Origin: Hymenobacter negativus
GTDB taxonomy: Bacteria; Bacteroidota; Bacteroidia; Cytophagales; Hymenobacteraceae
Direction: 5' to 3'
DNA: 64,000 nt
Assembly: GCF_016056375.1 (NCBI RefSeq)
Contig: NZ_JAEDAE010000001.1
Location: 558,001 to 622,000, forward strand
Position numbers and translations under genes: made by a program. Each line of letters opens with the position of its first letter. Positions within the stretch are counted from its first letter, which is position 1. The notes under the pieces were generated by a model. That model was not told the DNA's origin. It did no database searches and saw only the letters and a list, made by a program, of their open reading frames with translations. Positions 16,577-26,643 of this stretch are shown piece by piece.

Positions 16577-18400
16577 TTGCAAAAGTTCTGGATTAGCTTT
16601 TTGGTGGGTAGCATGTTGTGGGCGAATCCTGCTGCCAGTCGAATACGTGCCCGAAGCGCCCCGCCTACCGCCCGCTACTGGGTGACGCTGCGCGACAAAA
16701 GCGGCGTGGGTTTCGACCCGGCCCGGTACTTTTCGCCCGCCGCACAGGCCCGCCGCGCCCGGCAGCATCTGCCCGCTTTCGATGCCACCGACCTGCCCGT
16801 GCGGCCCGATTACGTGGCCGCCGTCGCGGCGCAGGTCGATACCGTGACGCTGGTTAGCCGTTGGTTTAATGCCGTGGCCTGCCGCGCTACGCCCGCTCAG
16901 GCCGCTGCGCTACGGGTGCTGCCGGGCGTGGCTAAAGTCGAGGAGTGGCCGCTGCGCAACGTTGCAATTGCAGCCCACCAATCCACTATTCCGCCAACCC
17001 ACCAATCCACCAACTCAACAATCCACCTACCCGCCAGCTCGCCCAAGCCCATCACGGCCAACGACTACCTGCTAGCGCGCCGCCAAACCGGCCACCTCGA
17101 CGGGGCCGCGCTGCGCGCCGCCGGCCTGGCCGGGCAGGGGATGCGGATTGCGGTATTCGATGTGGGATTTCGGGGGCTGCCGGAGCATCCGGCGTTTCAG
17201 GAACTGATGGCGGGCAAGCGCATCGTGGCCACTCACGATTTTCTCAGAAACCGCGACGACGTGTTCATCGGCGGCAGCCACGGCACCGAGGTGATGGGCT
17301 GCCTGGCCGGCCGCCTGCCCGGCGGCAGCGGCGCACCCGGCGTGGCCCTGGGCCTCGCGCCCGCCGCCGAATACCTGCTGGCCCGCACCGAGCAGCTGCA
17401 CCGCGAGCGCTACGCCGAGGAAGAAGCCTGGCTGGCCGCCGTGGAATGGGCCGACCGCCTCGGGGCAGACATTATCAATTCGTCGCTGGCCTACACCGAG
17501 CAGCGCTATTTCCCCGAGCAGATGGACGGCCACCGCAGCCTCATTGCCCGCGCTGCCAACCTGGCCGCCCGCAAGGGCCTGCTGGTGGTGAGTGCCGCCG
17601 GCAACGACGGGGATGACGACTGGGTGCGCATCGGCACGCCCGCCGATGCCGACTCGGTGCTGGCCATCGGCGGGCTGGACCCCGAAACCGGCCTGCACGT
17701 CGATTTCAGTTCCTACGGCCCCACCGCCGACCGCCGGCCTAAGCCCAACTTGGCCGCCTTCGGCATCGTGCTCACCACCACGCCTGGCGGCTACGAGCGG
17801 CTGGAAGGTACTTCGTTTGCCTCGCCGCTGGTGGCGGGCTTTGCGGCTTGCCTGTGGCAGCAGCACCGGGAGCTCACAGCCATGCAGGTGTTTCGGGGAC
17901 TGGAAAAATCGGGGGAACTGTACCCGTATTTTGATTACGCCCACGGCTTGGGGCGGCCCCGCTTCGCGCACTTCGCACCGTCGCAACCGGCCGTTGCTAC
18001 CGGGCCTACGTTCGATTTTGTGCCCCACGACAGCCTTGTTGCTGTCATCATTCGCCCCGAGGCCGCGCTACGGCCGGCCGAAATGCTGCCCCTCATGGCC
18101 GACCAGAGCGAACCTGTGCTGCCTGCTACCGCGCCCATCCCGGAAGCCAAAAATCCTACCGACAACGTGCCCCGGGTGGGCCGCGAGCAACCCGTGGCGC
18201 CCAGCCCCGCCCCGCTGCCCGAGCCCAACTACCCGGCCTACCTCTACTGGAACCTGGCCGACCGGCGCGGCGTGCTGCGGCGCTATGAAACCCGGGCCGT
18301 CACGCAGCGGCTGGTGGTGCAGGTGCCGCGCCGTTTCCTCGGCGGCGGCAATGTGCTGCGCGTCCATTTCAAAGGCTATACGGCCACCTATTCAGAATAA
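16577..18400 (+). CDS. Subtilisin-family (S8) exported serine protease
   Basis: A 607-residue protein read from a TTG at 16577, which gives a normal signal peptide (QKFWISFLVGSML); the ATG at 16613 is the alternative. After an inhibitor-like propeptide, the catalytic triad is Asp195 (VFDVGF), His235 (GGSHGTEV) and Ser413 (GTSFASPLVAG), with oxyanion Asn343 in AAGND. Residues about 134-157 form a His/Thr/Pro/Ser-rich spacer from a low-complexity DNA insertion. The C-terminal 150 residues are proline-rich and then beta-like; no clear T9SS signal is seen. Its stop overlaps the next start (TAATG), so the beta-barrel protein downstream is translationally coupled. Confidence 0.88.
   Translation: MQKFWISFLVGSMLWANPAASRIRARSAPPTARYWVTLRDKSGVGFDPARYFSPAAQARRARQHLPAFDATDLPVRPDYVAAVAAQVDTVTLVSRWFNAVACRATPAQAAALRVLPGVAKVEEWPLRNVAIAAHQSTIPPTHQSTNSTIHLPASSPKPITANDYLLARRQTGHLDGAALRAAGLAGQGMRIAVFDVGFRGLPEHPAFQELMAGKRIVATHDFLRNRDDVFIGGSHGTEVMGCLAGRLPGGSGAPGVALGLAPAAEYLLARTEQLHRERYAEEEAWLAAVEWADRLGADIINSSLAYTEQRYFPEQMDGHRSLIARAANLAARKGLLVVSAAGNDGDDDWVRIGTPADADSVLAIGGLDPETGLHVDFSSYGPTADRRPKPNLAAFGIVLTTTPGGYERLEGTSFASPLVAGFAACLWQQHRELTAMQVFRGLEKSGELYPYFDYAHGLGRPRFAHFAPSQPAVATGPTFDFVPHDSLVAVIIRPEAALRPAEMLPLMADQSEPVLPATAPIPEAKNPTDNVPRVGREQPVAPSPAPLPEPNYPAYLYWNLADRRGVLRRYETRAVTQRLVVQVPRRFLGGGNVLRVHFKGYTATYSE
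16976..17047 (+). repeat. Low-complexity CCAATCCACC insertion inside a coding region
   Basis: Short repeats of CCAATCCAC, CCAACCCACC and CAACAATCCACC encode a spacer between propeptide and protease domain. The composition is unlike the rest of the gene. Confidence 0.6.
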
Positions 18401-19152
18401 TGCAGCCCTCAAAACCGAATAGGCAATGGGTACCGGCCGGGGCGATGCGCCGGGGACTGGTGCTGCTGGGCTTGCTGGCCGGAGCGCTGCCCGCCGCCCG
18501 CGCCCAGCAGGTGCTGGTGCACGCCAACGTGGCCGATGATACCGTAAAAACGACATTTGGCCCGAACCGACGCTATTTCGGGCATGCCTACGTTGGCTAC
18601 GGACTACTGGCGGGTCCGGCCGGCACTGGTGCGGCCGTGCGCTACGGGCTGAGCTCGGCCGAGCTGCGCGTTGGCGGGCGACTCAAGTTTCGGGTGAGCC
18701 AGGTATTGGCCTTCAATGCTGACCTGGGCTATGCTTATCAGCGCTTTAGCCTGGCGCAAGACGGGCAGAAGCGTGTGCCGGGCCCGAGCCTGCACCGCAG
18801 CGAAATTCTGGCCCTGCACCAACTGTTTTCCGAAGTGAGCCTGCGCCTGAACTGCGGCCGTCGGGGCAACGCCGTGGGCAGCTACCTCGACTTGCTGGCC
18901 GGTGGCAGCTGGGCCGCCGCCACTGCCCATACCACCGACGACGCCCCCGCCCCGGGCATCGGCTCCGTCGAAACCACCGAGCGCGGGCTGCCTTATCTGC
19001 GGCGCTGGTCGAGCACCGCCGGGGCCCGCGTGGGCATCGACCGCTACGCCCTCACAGCACACTACCGGCTTTCGCCGGTTTTTGCCGCCGGCTACGCGGC
19101 CTGGCCCGAACTGCCTCGCTGGACGCTAGGGTTTGAAATAGGCTTGTTTTAA
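18400..19152 (+). CDS. Predicted outer-membrane beta-barrel protein
   Basis: A 250-residue exported protein whose ATG overlaps the stop of the subtilase. A hydrophobic signal segment at about 18-35 ends in ARAQQ. The mature part alternates polar and aromatic residues (YFGHAYVGYGLL, FNADLGYAYQRFSL) and ends in a phenylalanine (GFEIGLF), as outer-membrane barrels do. No family name is assigned. Coupling to the protease suggests a shared envelope role, but that is inference. Confidence 0.7.
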   Translation: MQPSKPNRQWVPAGAMRRGLVLLGLLAGALPAARAQQVLVHANVADDTVKTTFGPNRRYFGHAYVGYGLLAGPAGTGAAVRYGLSSAELRVGGRLKFRVSQVLAFNADLGYAYQRFSLAQDGQKRVPGPSLHRSEILALHQLFSEVSLRLNCGRRGNAVGSYLDLLAGGSWAAATAHTTDDAPAPGIGSVETTERGLPYLRRWSSTAGARVGIDRYALTAHYRLSPVFAAGYAAWPELPRWTLGFEIGLF

Positions 19153-19355
19153 GAAGGGAGGCCCCTGGCATTCCGACGCGGGAGGAAACCAAGGGGATTC
19201 TTACGACGGGCATAGTCAGATTTGTGCTGCATCGGGATGACCGATTGGGTTCTAAAAAGCAGAAGTCAAACCCAATAATGTGTATTTGCCGTAAAATCCC
19301 ACGCGCAGGCCGCCTATGCAGGTTTTCTATATAGCATCGGCTTCATTTTCCACCT

Positions 19356-19363
19356 TACCTTCG
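19356..19363 (+). promoter_or_regulatory. Possible -7 box TACCTTCG
   Basis: One mismatch from TAnnTTTG, 34 bases upstream of the lipoprotein ATG. The same TACCTTCG form also occurs upstream of the M1 peptidase (34165) and, on the other strand, of kup (43270). Confidence 0.35.
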
Positions 19364-19396
19364 TGCACTGGTCTATTCTCGGCCGCGCTTCATTTT

Positions 19397-20017
19397 ATGA
19401 AAATCAAACGTCTTCGACTTTCTGCCCTGGGGCTGCTGGCCGCTGGCCTCACGCTCCAACTGGCTTCCTGCGTGAGCACCGAGCGCGAGGTAAGCAGTTC
19501 CGCCACCGACCCCCGCACTACCTACACCCCGCCGCCTGCCGGCAGCCGCGTGCGTGTGAGCGGCAAAACGGTGCTCAACACCGTGAGCGCCACCCACTCG
19601 TTTTCGGACCCGGCCACCAAGGATAATTTCATTCTGCAGCTGCGCGGACCCCGCGTGCTCACGGCCCAGGCTCACCTCATCGTAACCAGCAGCACCGGCG
19701 ATACCCTGCGCCACGAAGTGCTGCCGGCGCGCGCCCTGCTCACCCACACTGATATTGCCGACCCGCAGTCGGCCAGCGTGCGCGACCAGGAAATTGCCAT
19801 TTTGCAGGGCATGAATAGCTTCTTCGCCGATGCCCATTTCATGCAGCCCGCCATTCCGGCCGGTACCGAGCAACCCGCCGAAGTAGACGCCAAAACCTGG
19901 GCGGCCCTGCGCGAAGACCCCACCACAGTGGGCTTCGATTACACGGGTGCGGGCGGGTCGGAGCGCCGCATGGCCTATGCTCGTAAGCTGCATAAAGCAG
20001 TCGTTATTAGCCAGTAA
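19397..20017 (+). CDS. Putative lipoprotein, unknown function
   Basis: A 206-residue protein starting at the ATG at 19397 (MKIKRLRLSALGLL). The signal peptide ends in a lipobox, LASC, so the cysteine would be lipidated. The mature protein has a beta-rich middle (VRVSGKTVLNTV, NFILQLRGPRV) and no domain I recognise. Next gene is 93 bases downstream on the same strand. Confidence 0.7.
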   Translation: MKIKRLRLSALGLLAAGLTLQLASCVSTEREVSSSATDPRTTYTPPPAGSRVRVSGKTVLNTVSATHSFSDPATKDNFILQLRGPRVLTAQAHLIVTSSTGDTLRHEVLPARALLTHTDIADPQSASVRDQEIAILQGMNSFFADAHFMQPAIPAGTEQPAEVDAKTWAALREDPTTVGFDYTGAGGSERRMAYARKLHKAVVISQ

Positions 20018-20110
20018 TAACCATTTGCTTCACTTATTGCCTTAAGCTGGCTGCCGGACTGATTTAGTATGGCAGCCATGCACTTGCTTCAAAACCCCAT
20101 TTCCTGAATC

Positions 20111-20722
20111 ATGAAATTTCTGCTCTCTTTCGCTGGCGTACTCGTCGCTATTCTGCTACTGCTTAAGTTCTTCCCCTCGGCTCCCATCAACCCCGTGCTG
20201 CCGGTGCCTCAGGGCCAGCAGGAAGTGAACGGCCACGACTCCGAAGTACCCAAAGGGGCCGGTGCCAATGCCGAGGGTGAAGAGGAAGAAGGCGAAGCCC
20301 CGGGCAACACCCGCATTGCCCCGGCCACGCCCGGCCAGACCTACGGCGCGGCCGTTGACCCCGCCGGCGCGGTGCCCATGAGTGCCCTGGCCACTGCCCT
20401 CGGCAGCCGCGATTCGGCCCAGGTGAAGCTGGTGGGCAAGGCCACCGCCGTGTGCCAGGCCAAAGGCTGCTGGATGACGCTACCCACCGCCGATGGCCAG
20501 CAGATGCGCGTCCGTTTCCGCGATTACGCCTTTTTCGTGCCCAAAGACCTCAGCGGCCACACCGTAGTCGTGAGCGGCTGGGCACACCGCGAAACCGTGA
20601 GCGTGGCCGACCAGCAGCACTACCTGCGCGATGCCGGCAAGCCGGAAAAAGAAATTGCCGCCATCACCCAGCCCAAGCAAGAGCTGAACTTTATGGCCGA
20701 CGGCGTGCTCGTGCAGAACTAG
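20111..20722 (+). CDS. DUF4920-type envelope protein
   Basis: A 203-residue protein with an N-terminal membrane segment (residues 4-22), a Glu/Gly-rich linker (EGEEEEGEAPGN) and a C-terminal domain with the CxxxGCWM pattern (VCQAKGCWMTL) characteristic of DUF4920. The family has no firmly established function; the paired cysteines and tryptophan suggest a metal or redox site. It is probably anchored in the inner membrane or exported. Confidence 0.75.
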   Translation: MKFLLSFAGVLVAILLLLKFFPSAPINPVLPVPQGQQEVNGHDSEVPKGAGANAEGEEEEGEAPGNTRIAPATPGQTYGAAVDPAGAVPMSALATALGSRDSAQVKLVGKATAVCQAKGCWMTLPTADGQQMRVRFRDYAFFVPKDLSGHTVVVSGWAHRETVSVADQQHYLRDAGKPEKEIAAITQPKQELNFMADGVLVQN

Positions 20723-20775
20723 AAAATAAATACTTGATATTTAGCAGGATTTAACTTTTCCATCCTTTCCAATCA

Positions 20776-21228
20776 ATGACCACAAACCTGCCAAATACTA
20801 CCAACCGGCCCAGCCGGCTATTTTTCCTTCTGATGCTGGCTACCCCAGCGCTGGCAATGGCCCAGGCCAAGCCAAAGACGGTTGAAGTAAGCAACCCTGA
20901 TTTGAAGAAAATCCTGGCTTCCATTGAGTCTGTATCAACCTATAAATTAAGCCAAGCTGTCGCCCAGGTGTATGTAGTCGGCAACGGCTCCGGCAGCGCC
21001 AAACTGCCGGAATCGGATGAAACGTCGCACAGCCTGTTAGTGAGCGTGTCGGAATACGGCGAGCACCCCGCGAGCCGGCTCTTCAAGGTTGGCCCCCTGA
21101 TGAATCCAAAGATTGTGGCCGATAAAGGCTCTGCCCAAGGCGAGTACGTAATGGTGACTGAGGGCCTGGCTTCGGCCCGGAAAACCCACAAACTTTCGTT
21201 TGCTAACGGGCGCGTTTCGTATCAGTAG
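20776..21228 (+). CDS. Exported hypothetical protein
   Basis: A 150-residue protein with a signal peptide (RLFFLLMLATPALAMAQA). The mature part of about 120 residues is not recognised; it has a basic beginning and ends in a short beta-like segment (HKLSFANGRVSY). It is transcribed in the same direction as the DUF4920 gene 53 bases upstream and followed by a terminator. Confidence 0.65.
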   Translation: MTTNLPNTTNRPSRLFFLLMLATPALAMAQAKPKTVEVSNPDLKKILASIESVSTYKLSQAVAQVYVVGNGSGSAKLPESDETSHSLLVSVSEYGEHPASRLFKVGPLMNPKIVADKGSAQGEYVMVTEGLASARKTHKLSFANGRVSYQ

Positions 21229-21260
21229 CGGGCTAGGCTACTGCCCGTCACCAAATTAGG

Positions 21261-21284
21261 AAAGCTGCCCAATCGGGCAGCTTT
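21261..21284 (+). terminator. Rho-independent terminator
   Basis: A ten-pair stem (AAAGCTGCCC / GGGCAGCTTT) with a four-base loop, followed by TTCTGTTTT. Confidence 0.8.
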
Positions 21285-21343
21285 TTCTGTTTTACCGCTT
21301 GTTTTGGCGCGCCGCCGTAGCTTGCGGCTCTTGTTTTAATTGA

Positions 21344-23494
<2,151 letters not shown>

Positions 23495-23632
23495 GGCGAG
23501 CCACCGGGGAAATCCGGAAAAGGGAGAAGGAAGGACAAAATTGATAGATTTAGCTTGGTTCGATGCAAATAATTCGGCTAAGTTTTTGTCTATGGCCTGA
23601 AATACCGACCTTTGACCTCCATTTTCCCATCC

Positions 23633-24154
23633 ATGCGCGTACTACTTCTTTTTGCATTCCTCATTGGCTCGGCCATTTGTGCCCCGGTGGTGCGGGCGCA
23701 GTGCGTCGGGCTGGCTGATTTGCTGGCCATCGGGGCCGAGCCTACGGCCCTTACTGCCCCCAAAGTGGTGACGGACCACCTCACCTTCGAGTGGACGTAC
23801 ATCGGCCCCACCGCCACCATGCGCGAGTCCGCCTGGACGTTTGTGCCGTCGGGTGCCACCGCGCCCTCGGCCCGCCTACAAATGCGCGTCCAGCGCCCCG
23901 GCCAGGACGTGGTGCTGAAAACCACCCAGGCCAGCTGCGTGCGCGAACTAACCCGGGAGCTCAAAAGCCACAAGCTCACTGCCCAGCCCGTGACCTGCCC
24001 CAGCTGCGAAGCCGTGCGCTACCAGGGCCCCGACTACGAGGCCACCATTTACAGCCAGATGAAAGGCGAATTTCCCTTCGTGATAGTTGTGCATCAGGTA
24101 CCGCCCGGTATGCCGCCCGCCGCCAGCGGTACCGGCGGCGTGAAAGCCCCGTGA
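23633..24154 (+). CDS. Exported hypothetical protein with paired cysteines
   Basis: A 173-residue protein starting at the ATG at 23633 (MRVLLLFAFLIGS), with a signal peptide ending near VRAQC. The mature part has four cysteines, including CPSC near residue 126, which could form disulfides in the periplasm. No family is recognised. It ends in a strong bidirectional terminator. Confidence 0.65.
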   Translation: MRVLLLFAFLIGSAICAPVVRAQCVGLADLLAIGAEPTALTAPKVVTDHLTFEWTYIGPTATMRESAWTFVPSGATAPSARLQMRVQRPGQDVVLKTTQASCVRELTRELKSHKLTAQPVTCPSCEAVRYQGPDYEATIYSQMKGEFPFVIVVHQVPPGMPPAASGTGGVKAP

Positions 24155-24183
24155 GTTATGTCATTCATTCTATTCGGTTTTAA

Positions 24184-24221
24184 TTAAAAAGCCCGGTCAT
24201 TGTCATGACCGGGCTTTTTAA
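24184..24221. terminator. Bidirectional terminator
   Basis: A 17-bp perfect stem (TTAAAAAGCCCGGTCAT and its complement) with a four-base loop separates the exported protein gene from the convergent membrane protein gene. Confidence 0.85.
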
Positions 24222-24247
24222 TTGATAAGATAAATGCTGCATTGCGA

Positions 24248-24583
24248 TTAGCTTATCACTCCACGTAATGCAATAAGTAAGGTAAATAGCGTCCAGATGC
24301 CGACTAAAATAACCAGTACGGAATTAGGGCCAGAGTTCCGGAAAGCTGACGTTAGCACCCGCACGCCGGTAACTACCGTGGCAACTGGCAACCACACCAG
24401 CGTCGTAAGCAGCAGCGGCGGAAGCACGAAGTACGTGTTGTGCATCTGAATGTCAAGCTTGGGCTGCCACAGGTAGTTAAACCCCATCAACAGGCTCAGC
24501 AATAGCCACGAAAAAGCCCAACTGCCGAGCAGCCAGGCTATTTCGTGAATCCAGATGCGGGCAGAGCCAGCCCGGAAACTCAT
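24248..24583 (-). CDS. Small three-helix membrane protein with cytochrome-oxidase-like motif
   Basis: A 111-residue protein with membrane segments at about 14-36, 52-74 and 88-109. Residues 44-54 read DIQMHNTYFVL, close to the DxxLHDTYFVV motif before helix X of heme-copper oxidase subunit I. The heme ligands that follow in real subunit I (HFHY) are replaced by LPPLLL, so this is not an oxidase. It may be a shortened descendant or a convergent sequence. It lies 12 bases downstream of the deacetylase gene stop on the same strand and is probably cotranscribed. Confidence 0.6.
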   Translation of the reverse strand: MSFRAGSARIWIHEIAWLLGSWAFSWLLLSLLMGFNYLWQPKLDIQMHNTYFVLPPLLLTTLVWLPVATVVTGVRVLTSAFRNSGPNSVLVILVGIWTLFTLLIALRGVIS

Positions 24584-24595
24584 GCTTTTTGCGGG

Positions 24596-25531
24596 CTAGA
24601 ACGACTGCACAATGTTGTTGCGCAGCGTCTTGGGACTCCAGTAGCCGCTGGCGATGATGCGGCGGATGGTGAACAGCGGGTCGGTTTGGTCGCGCTTTTC
24701 GGCCAGCGAGAAGGCGGCCACGAAACCGCGCTTTTTCAGCTCCGGGAAGGCCTGGGTGTTCCAGAGGCCGAAGGGGTAGGCGAAGTAGTTAATTTTCTTG
24801 CCCGTGATTTCCTCCAGCGTTTTGGTGGGCTTGTCGATTTGGGTTTCCCAGTCCTTGCCCTGGTATTTCTTCACGTTGTGGTGGTCCCAGGTGTGCGAGC
24901 CGATGACGTTGCCCTCGTCGGAAAGCTGCTTCACCATGGCCTTGGTCATGTAGTGGGGGCGGCCCAGGCTCACGGTCATCACGAAGTACATCGCCTTGTA
25001 GCCGTACTGCTCCAGCGTGGGCCGGGCAATGGTGAACTGGTCGAGGTCGGTATCGTCGAAGGTGAGCATGATGGGCTTGCTCGGCAGCTTGGCCCCCGTG
25101 GTCATGTAGGCGTAGAGCTGGTCAGGCGAGATGGTGTGGTAGCCCGAGTCGGCCAGCATTTTAATCTGGGCCTTAAAGGCGGCGATGGGCACAATGTAGT
25201 CCTTCGCGCCCTTCGAGTCGCGGGCCGTCCAATCCCGAATCTGGTGGTAGCAGAGAATGGGCACCTGCGGCCGGGCCAGAATAGCGGCCGCGTCGCCGGC
25301 CTTGCTGGCCGGGATGGAGCTAGGGGCCGGGGCGGGCGTGGCGTTGGCCTCGTCGGTGGCCGTGGCACGGGTGCCGGAGGTTTCGGCTGCGGCGGGGTCG
25401 GTGGCCGAGTCGGCGGGGGCGGCTTCTACCGTGGCGTTGCTTTTGGAAGCTTCGCCGGTGGTGGCGGTTTTAGAATCGCAGGCGGCCACTGCAAGGGCTG
25501 CCAGCAGGAGGGAAGCAGAAGTAAATTTCAT
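24596..25531 (-). CDS. Polysaccharide deacetylase lipoprotein (NodB family)
   Basis: A 311-residue protein starting at the ATG at 25531 (MKFTSASLLL). A lipobox (VAAC) indicates a lipoprotein, followed by an Ala/Thr-rich linker to about residue 80. The NodB domain has the metal-binding TFDD motif in IMLTFDDTD and SHTWDHHNV (HxxxH). Such enzymes remove N-acetyl or O-acetyl groups from cell-wall or capsule sugars. The small membrane protein gene follows directly. Confidence 0.88.
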   Translation of the reverse strand: MKFTSASLLLAALAVAACDSKTATTGEASKSNATVEAAPADSATDPAAAETSGTRATATDEANATPAPAPSSIPASKAGDAAAILARPQVPILCYHQIRDWTARDSKGAKDYIVPIAAFKAQIKMLADSGYHTISPDQLYAYMTTGAKLPSKPIMLTFDDTDLDQFTIARPTLEQYGYKAMYFVMTVSLGRPHYMTKAMVKQLSDEGNVIGSHTWDHHNVKKYQGKDWETQIDKPTKTLEEITGKKINYFAYPFGLWNTQAFPELKKRGFVAAFSLAEKRDQTDPLFTIRRIIASGYWSPKTLRNNIVQSF

Positions 25532-25614
25532 TGAAACGCGCACGAAGCCGGGCTTCGCAACCAGAGAAAATAAGGGGATGGATTCAGGAGAGTAAGAAAG
25601 TCAGGCAACCAGCC

Positions 25615-25650
25615 CGTCATGCTTCGCTGCGCGCTACATGACGTTCCGTA
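25615..25650. repeat. Solitary half of the palindromic repeat
   Basis: CCCGTCATGCTTCGCTGCGC is followed by GCTACATGACGTT. This resembles one arm of the family at 3144-3235 with a small deletion; the other arm is missing. It lies between the divergent deacetylase and dapA genes. Confidence 0.5.
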
Positions 25651-25682
25651 AAGTTCAGGCGGGTGAAAGCGGGCCTACCTAC

Positions 25683-25690
25683 TACTTTTG
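25683..25690 (+). promoter_or_regulatory. -7 promoter box TACTTTTG for dapA
   Basis: Consensus TAnnTTTG box 32 bases before the dapA ATG. Confidence 0.6.
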
Positions 25691-25722
25691 CAGCCCACAA
25701 AACTAACTCCCAAACTCCCGGC

Positions 25723-26607
25723 ATGAACAAATCTGGCTCCCGTCTTCCCGCGTTTCATGGCACGGGCGTGGCCCTGGTCACCCCCTTCACCCCGGAACAA
25801 GCCGTGGACTACGCCGGCTGGCGCCGCTTGCTCGATTTCTGCATCGACGGCGGCGTGGAATACCTCGTGGTGAACGGCACTACCGGTGAGTCGCCCACCA
25901 CCACGGCGGCTGAGAAAACCGAGCTGCTGCGCGTGGCCGTGGAGCACGTGGCCGGCCGCGTGCCGCTGGTCTACGGCATTGGCTCCAACGACACGGCCGC
26001 CGCCGAAGAGGCCCTGCGCACCACCGACCTCACCGGCGTGGCGGCCATTCTATCGGCTAGTCCGGCCTACAACAAGCCCAGCCAGGCCGGGATTATCGCG
26101 CATTACACCCGCCTGGCCGATGCCAGCCCGCTGCCCATTATCCTCTACAACGTGCCCGGCCGCACGGCCTCCAACCTCACCGCCGAAACCACGCTGCGCC
26201 TGGCCCAGCACCCCAACATCATCGGCATCAAGGAAGCCAGCGGCCTCATGGAACAGTGCCTGGCCATCGCGGCCCGCAAGCCCAAAAACTTCCTGCTGCT
26301 CTCCGGCGATGACATGCTCACGCCCGCCCTCATTGCCTGCGGTGGCGAAGGCGTCATTTCGGTGCTGGCCAATGCCTTCCCCAAGCGCTTTGCCGACCTC
26401 ACCCGCGCCGCGCTGTCCGGCGACTTTGCCGCCGCCCGCGAGGGCCTGTTTCACCTGCTGCCCCTCAACCCGCTCATGTATGAGGAAAGCAACCCCGTGG
26501 GCGTGAAAGCCGTGCTTGAGGCCCTGGGGGTATGCGGCGCGGCTGTGCGCCTGCCCCTGCTGGAAGCCACCGAGGGCCTGAAAGACCGGATTCGGAAGGC
26601 GCTGTAA
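25723..26607 (+). CDS. dapA: 4-hydroxy-tetrahydrodipicolinate synthase
   Basis: A 294-residue cytoplasmic enzyme that condenses pyruvate with aspartate semialdehyde, the first committed step toward lysine and diaminopimelate. The Schiff-base lysine is Lys170 in IIGIKEASG; Tyr142 lies in YNVPGRT; the substrate loop is NGTTGESPT at 51-59. Start is the ATG at 25723, behind a consensus promoter box; the frame extends upstream but that part is not family-like. No other dap gene is adjacent. Confidence 0.95.
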   Translation: MNKSGSRLPAFHGTGVALVTPFTPEQAVDYAGWRRLLDFCIDGGVEYLVVNGTTGESPTTTAAEKTELLRVAVEHVAGRVPLVYGIGSNDTAAAEEALRTTDLTGVAAILSASPAYNKPSQAGIIAHYTRLADASPLPIILYNVPGRTASNLTAETTLRLAQHPNIIGIKEASGLMEQCLAIAARKPKNFLLLSGDDMLTPALIACGGEGVISVLANAFPKRFADLTRAALSGDFAAAREGLFHLLPLNPLMYEESNPVGVKAVLEALGVCGAAVRLPLLEATEGLKDRIRKAL

Positions 26608-26643
26608 ATCAATGAGCACAAATGCCGCGCCACGGAAGCACTA

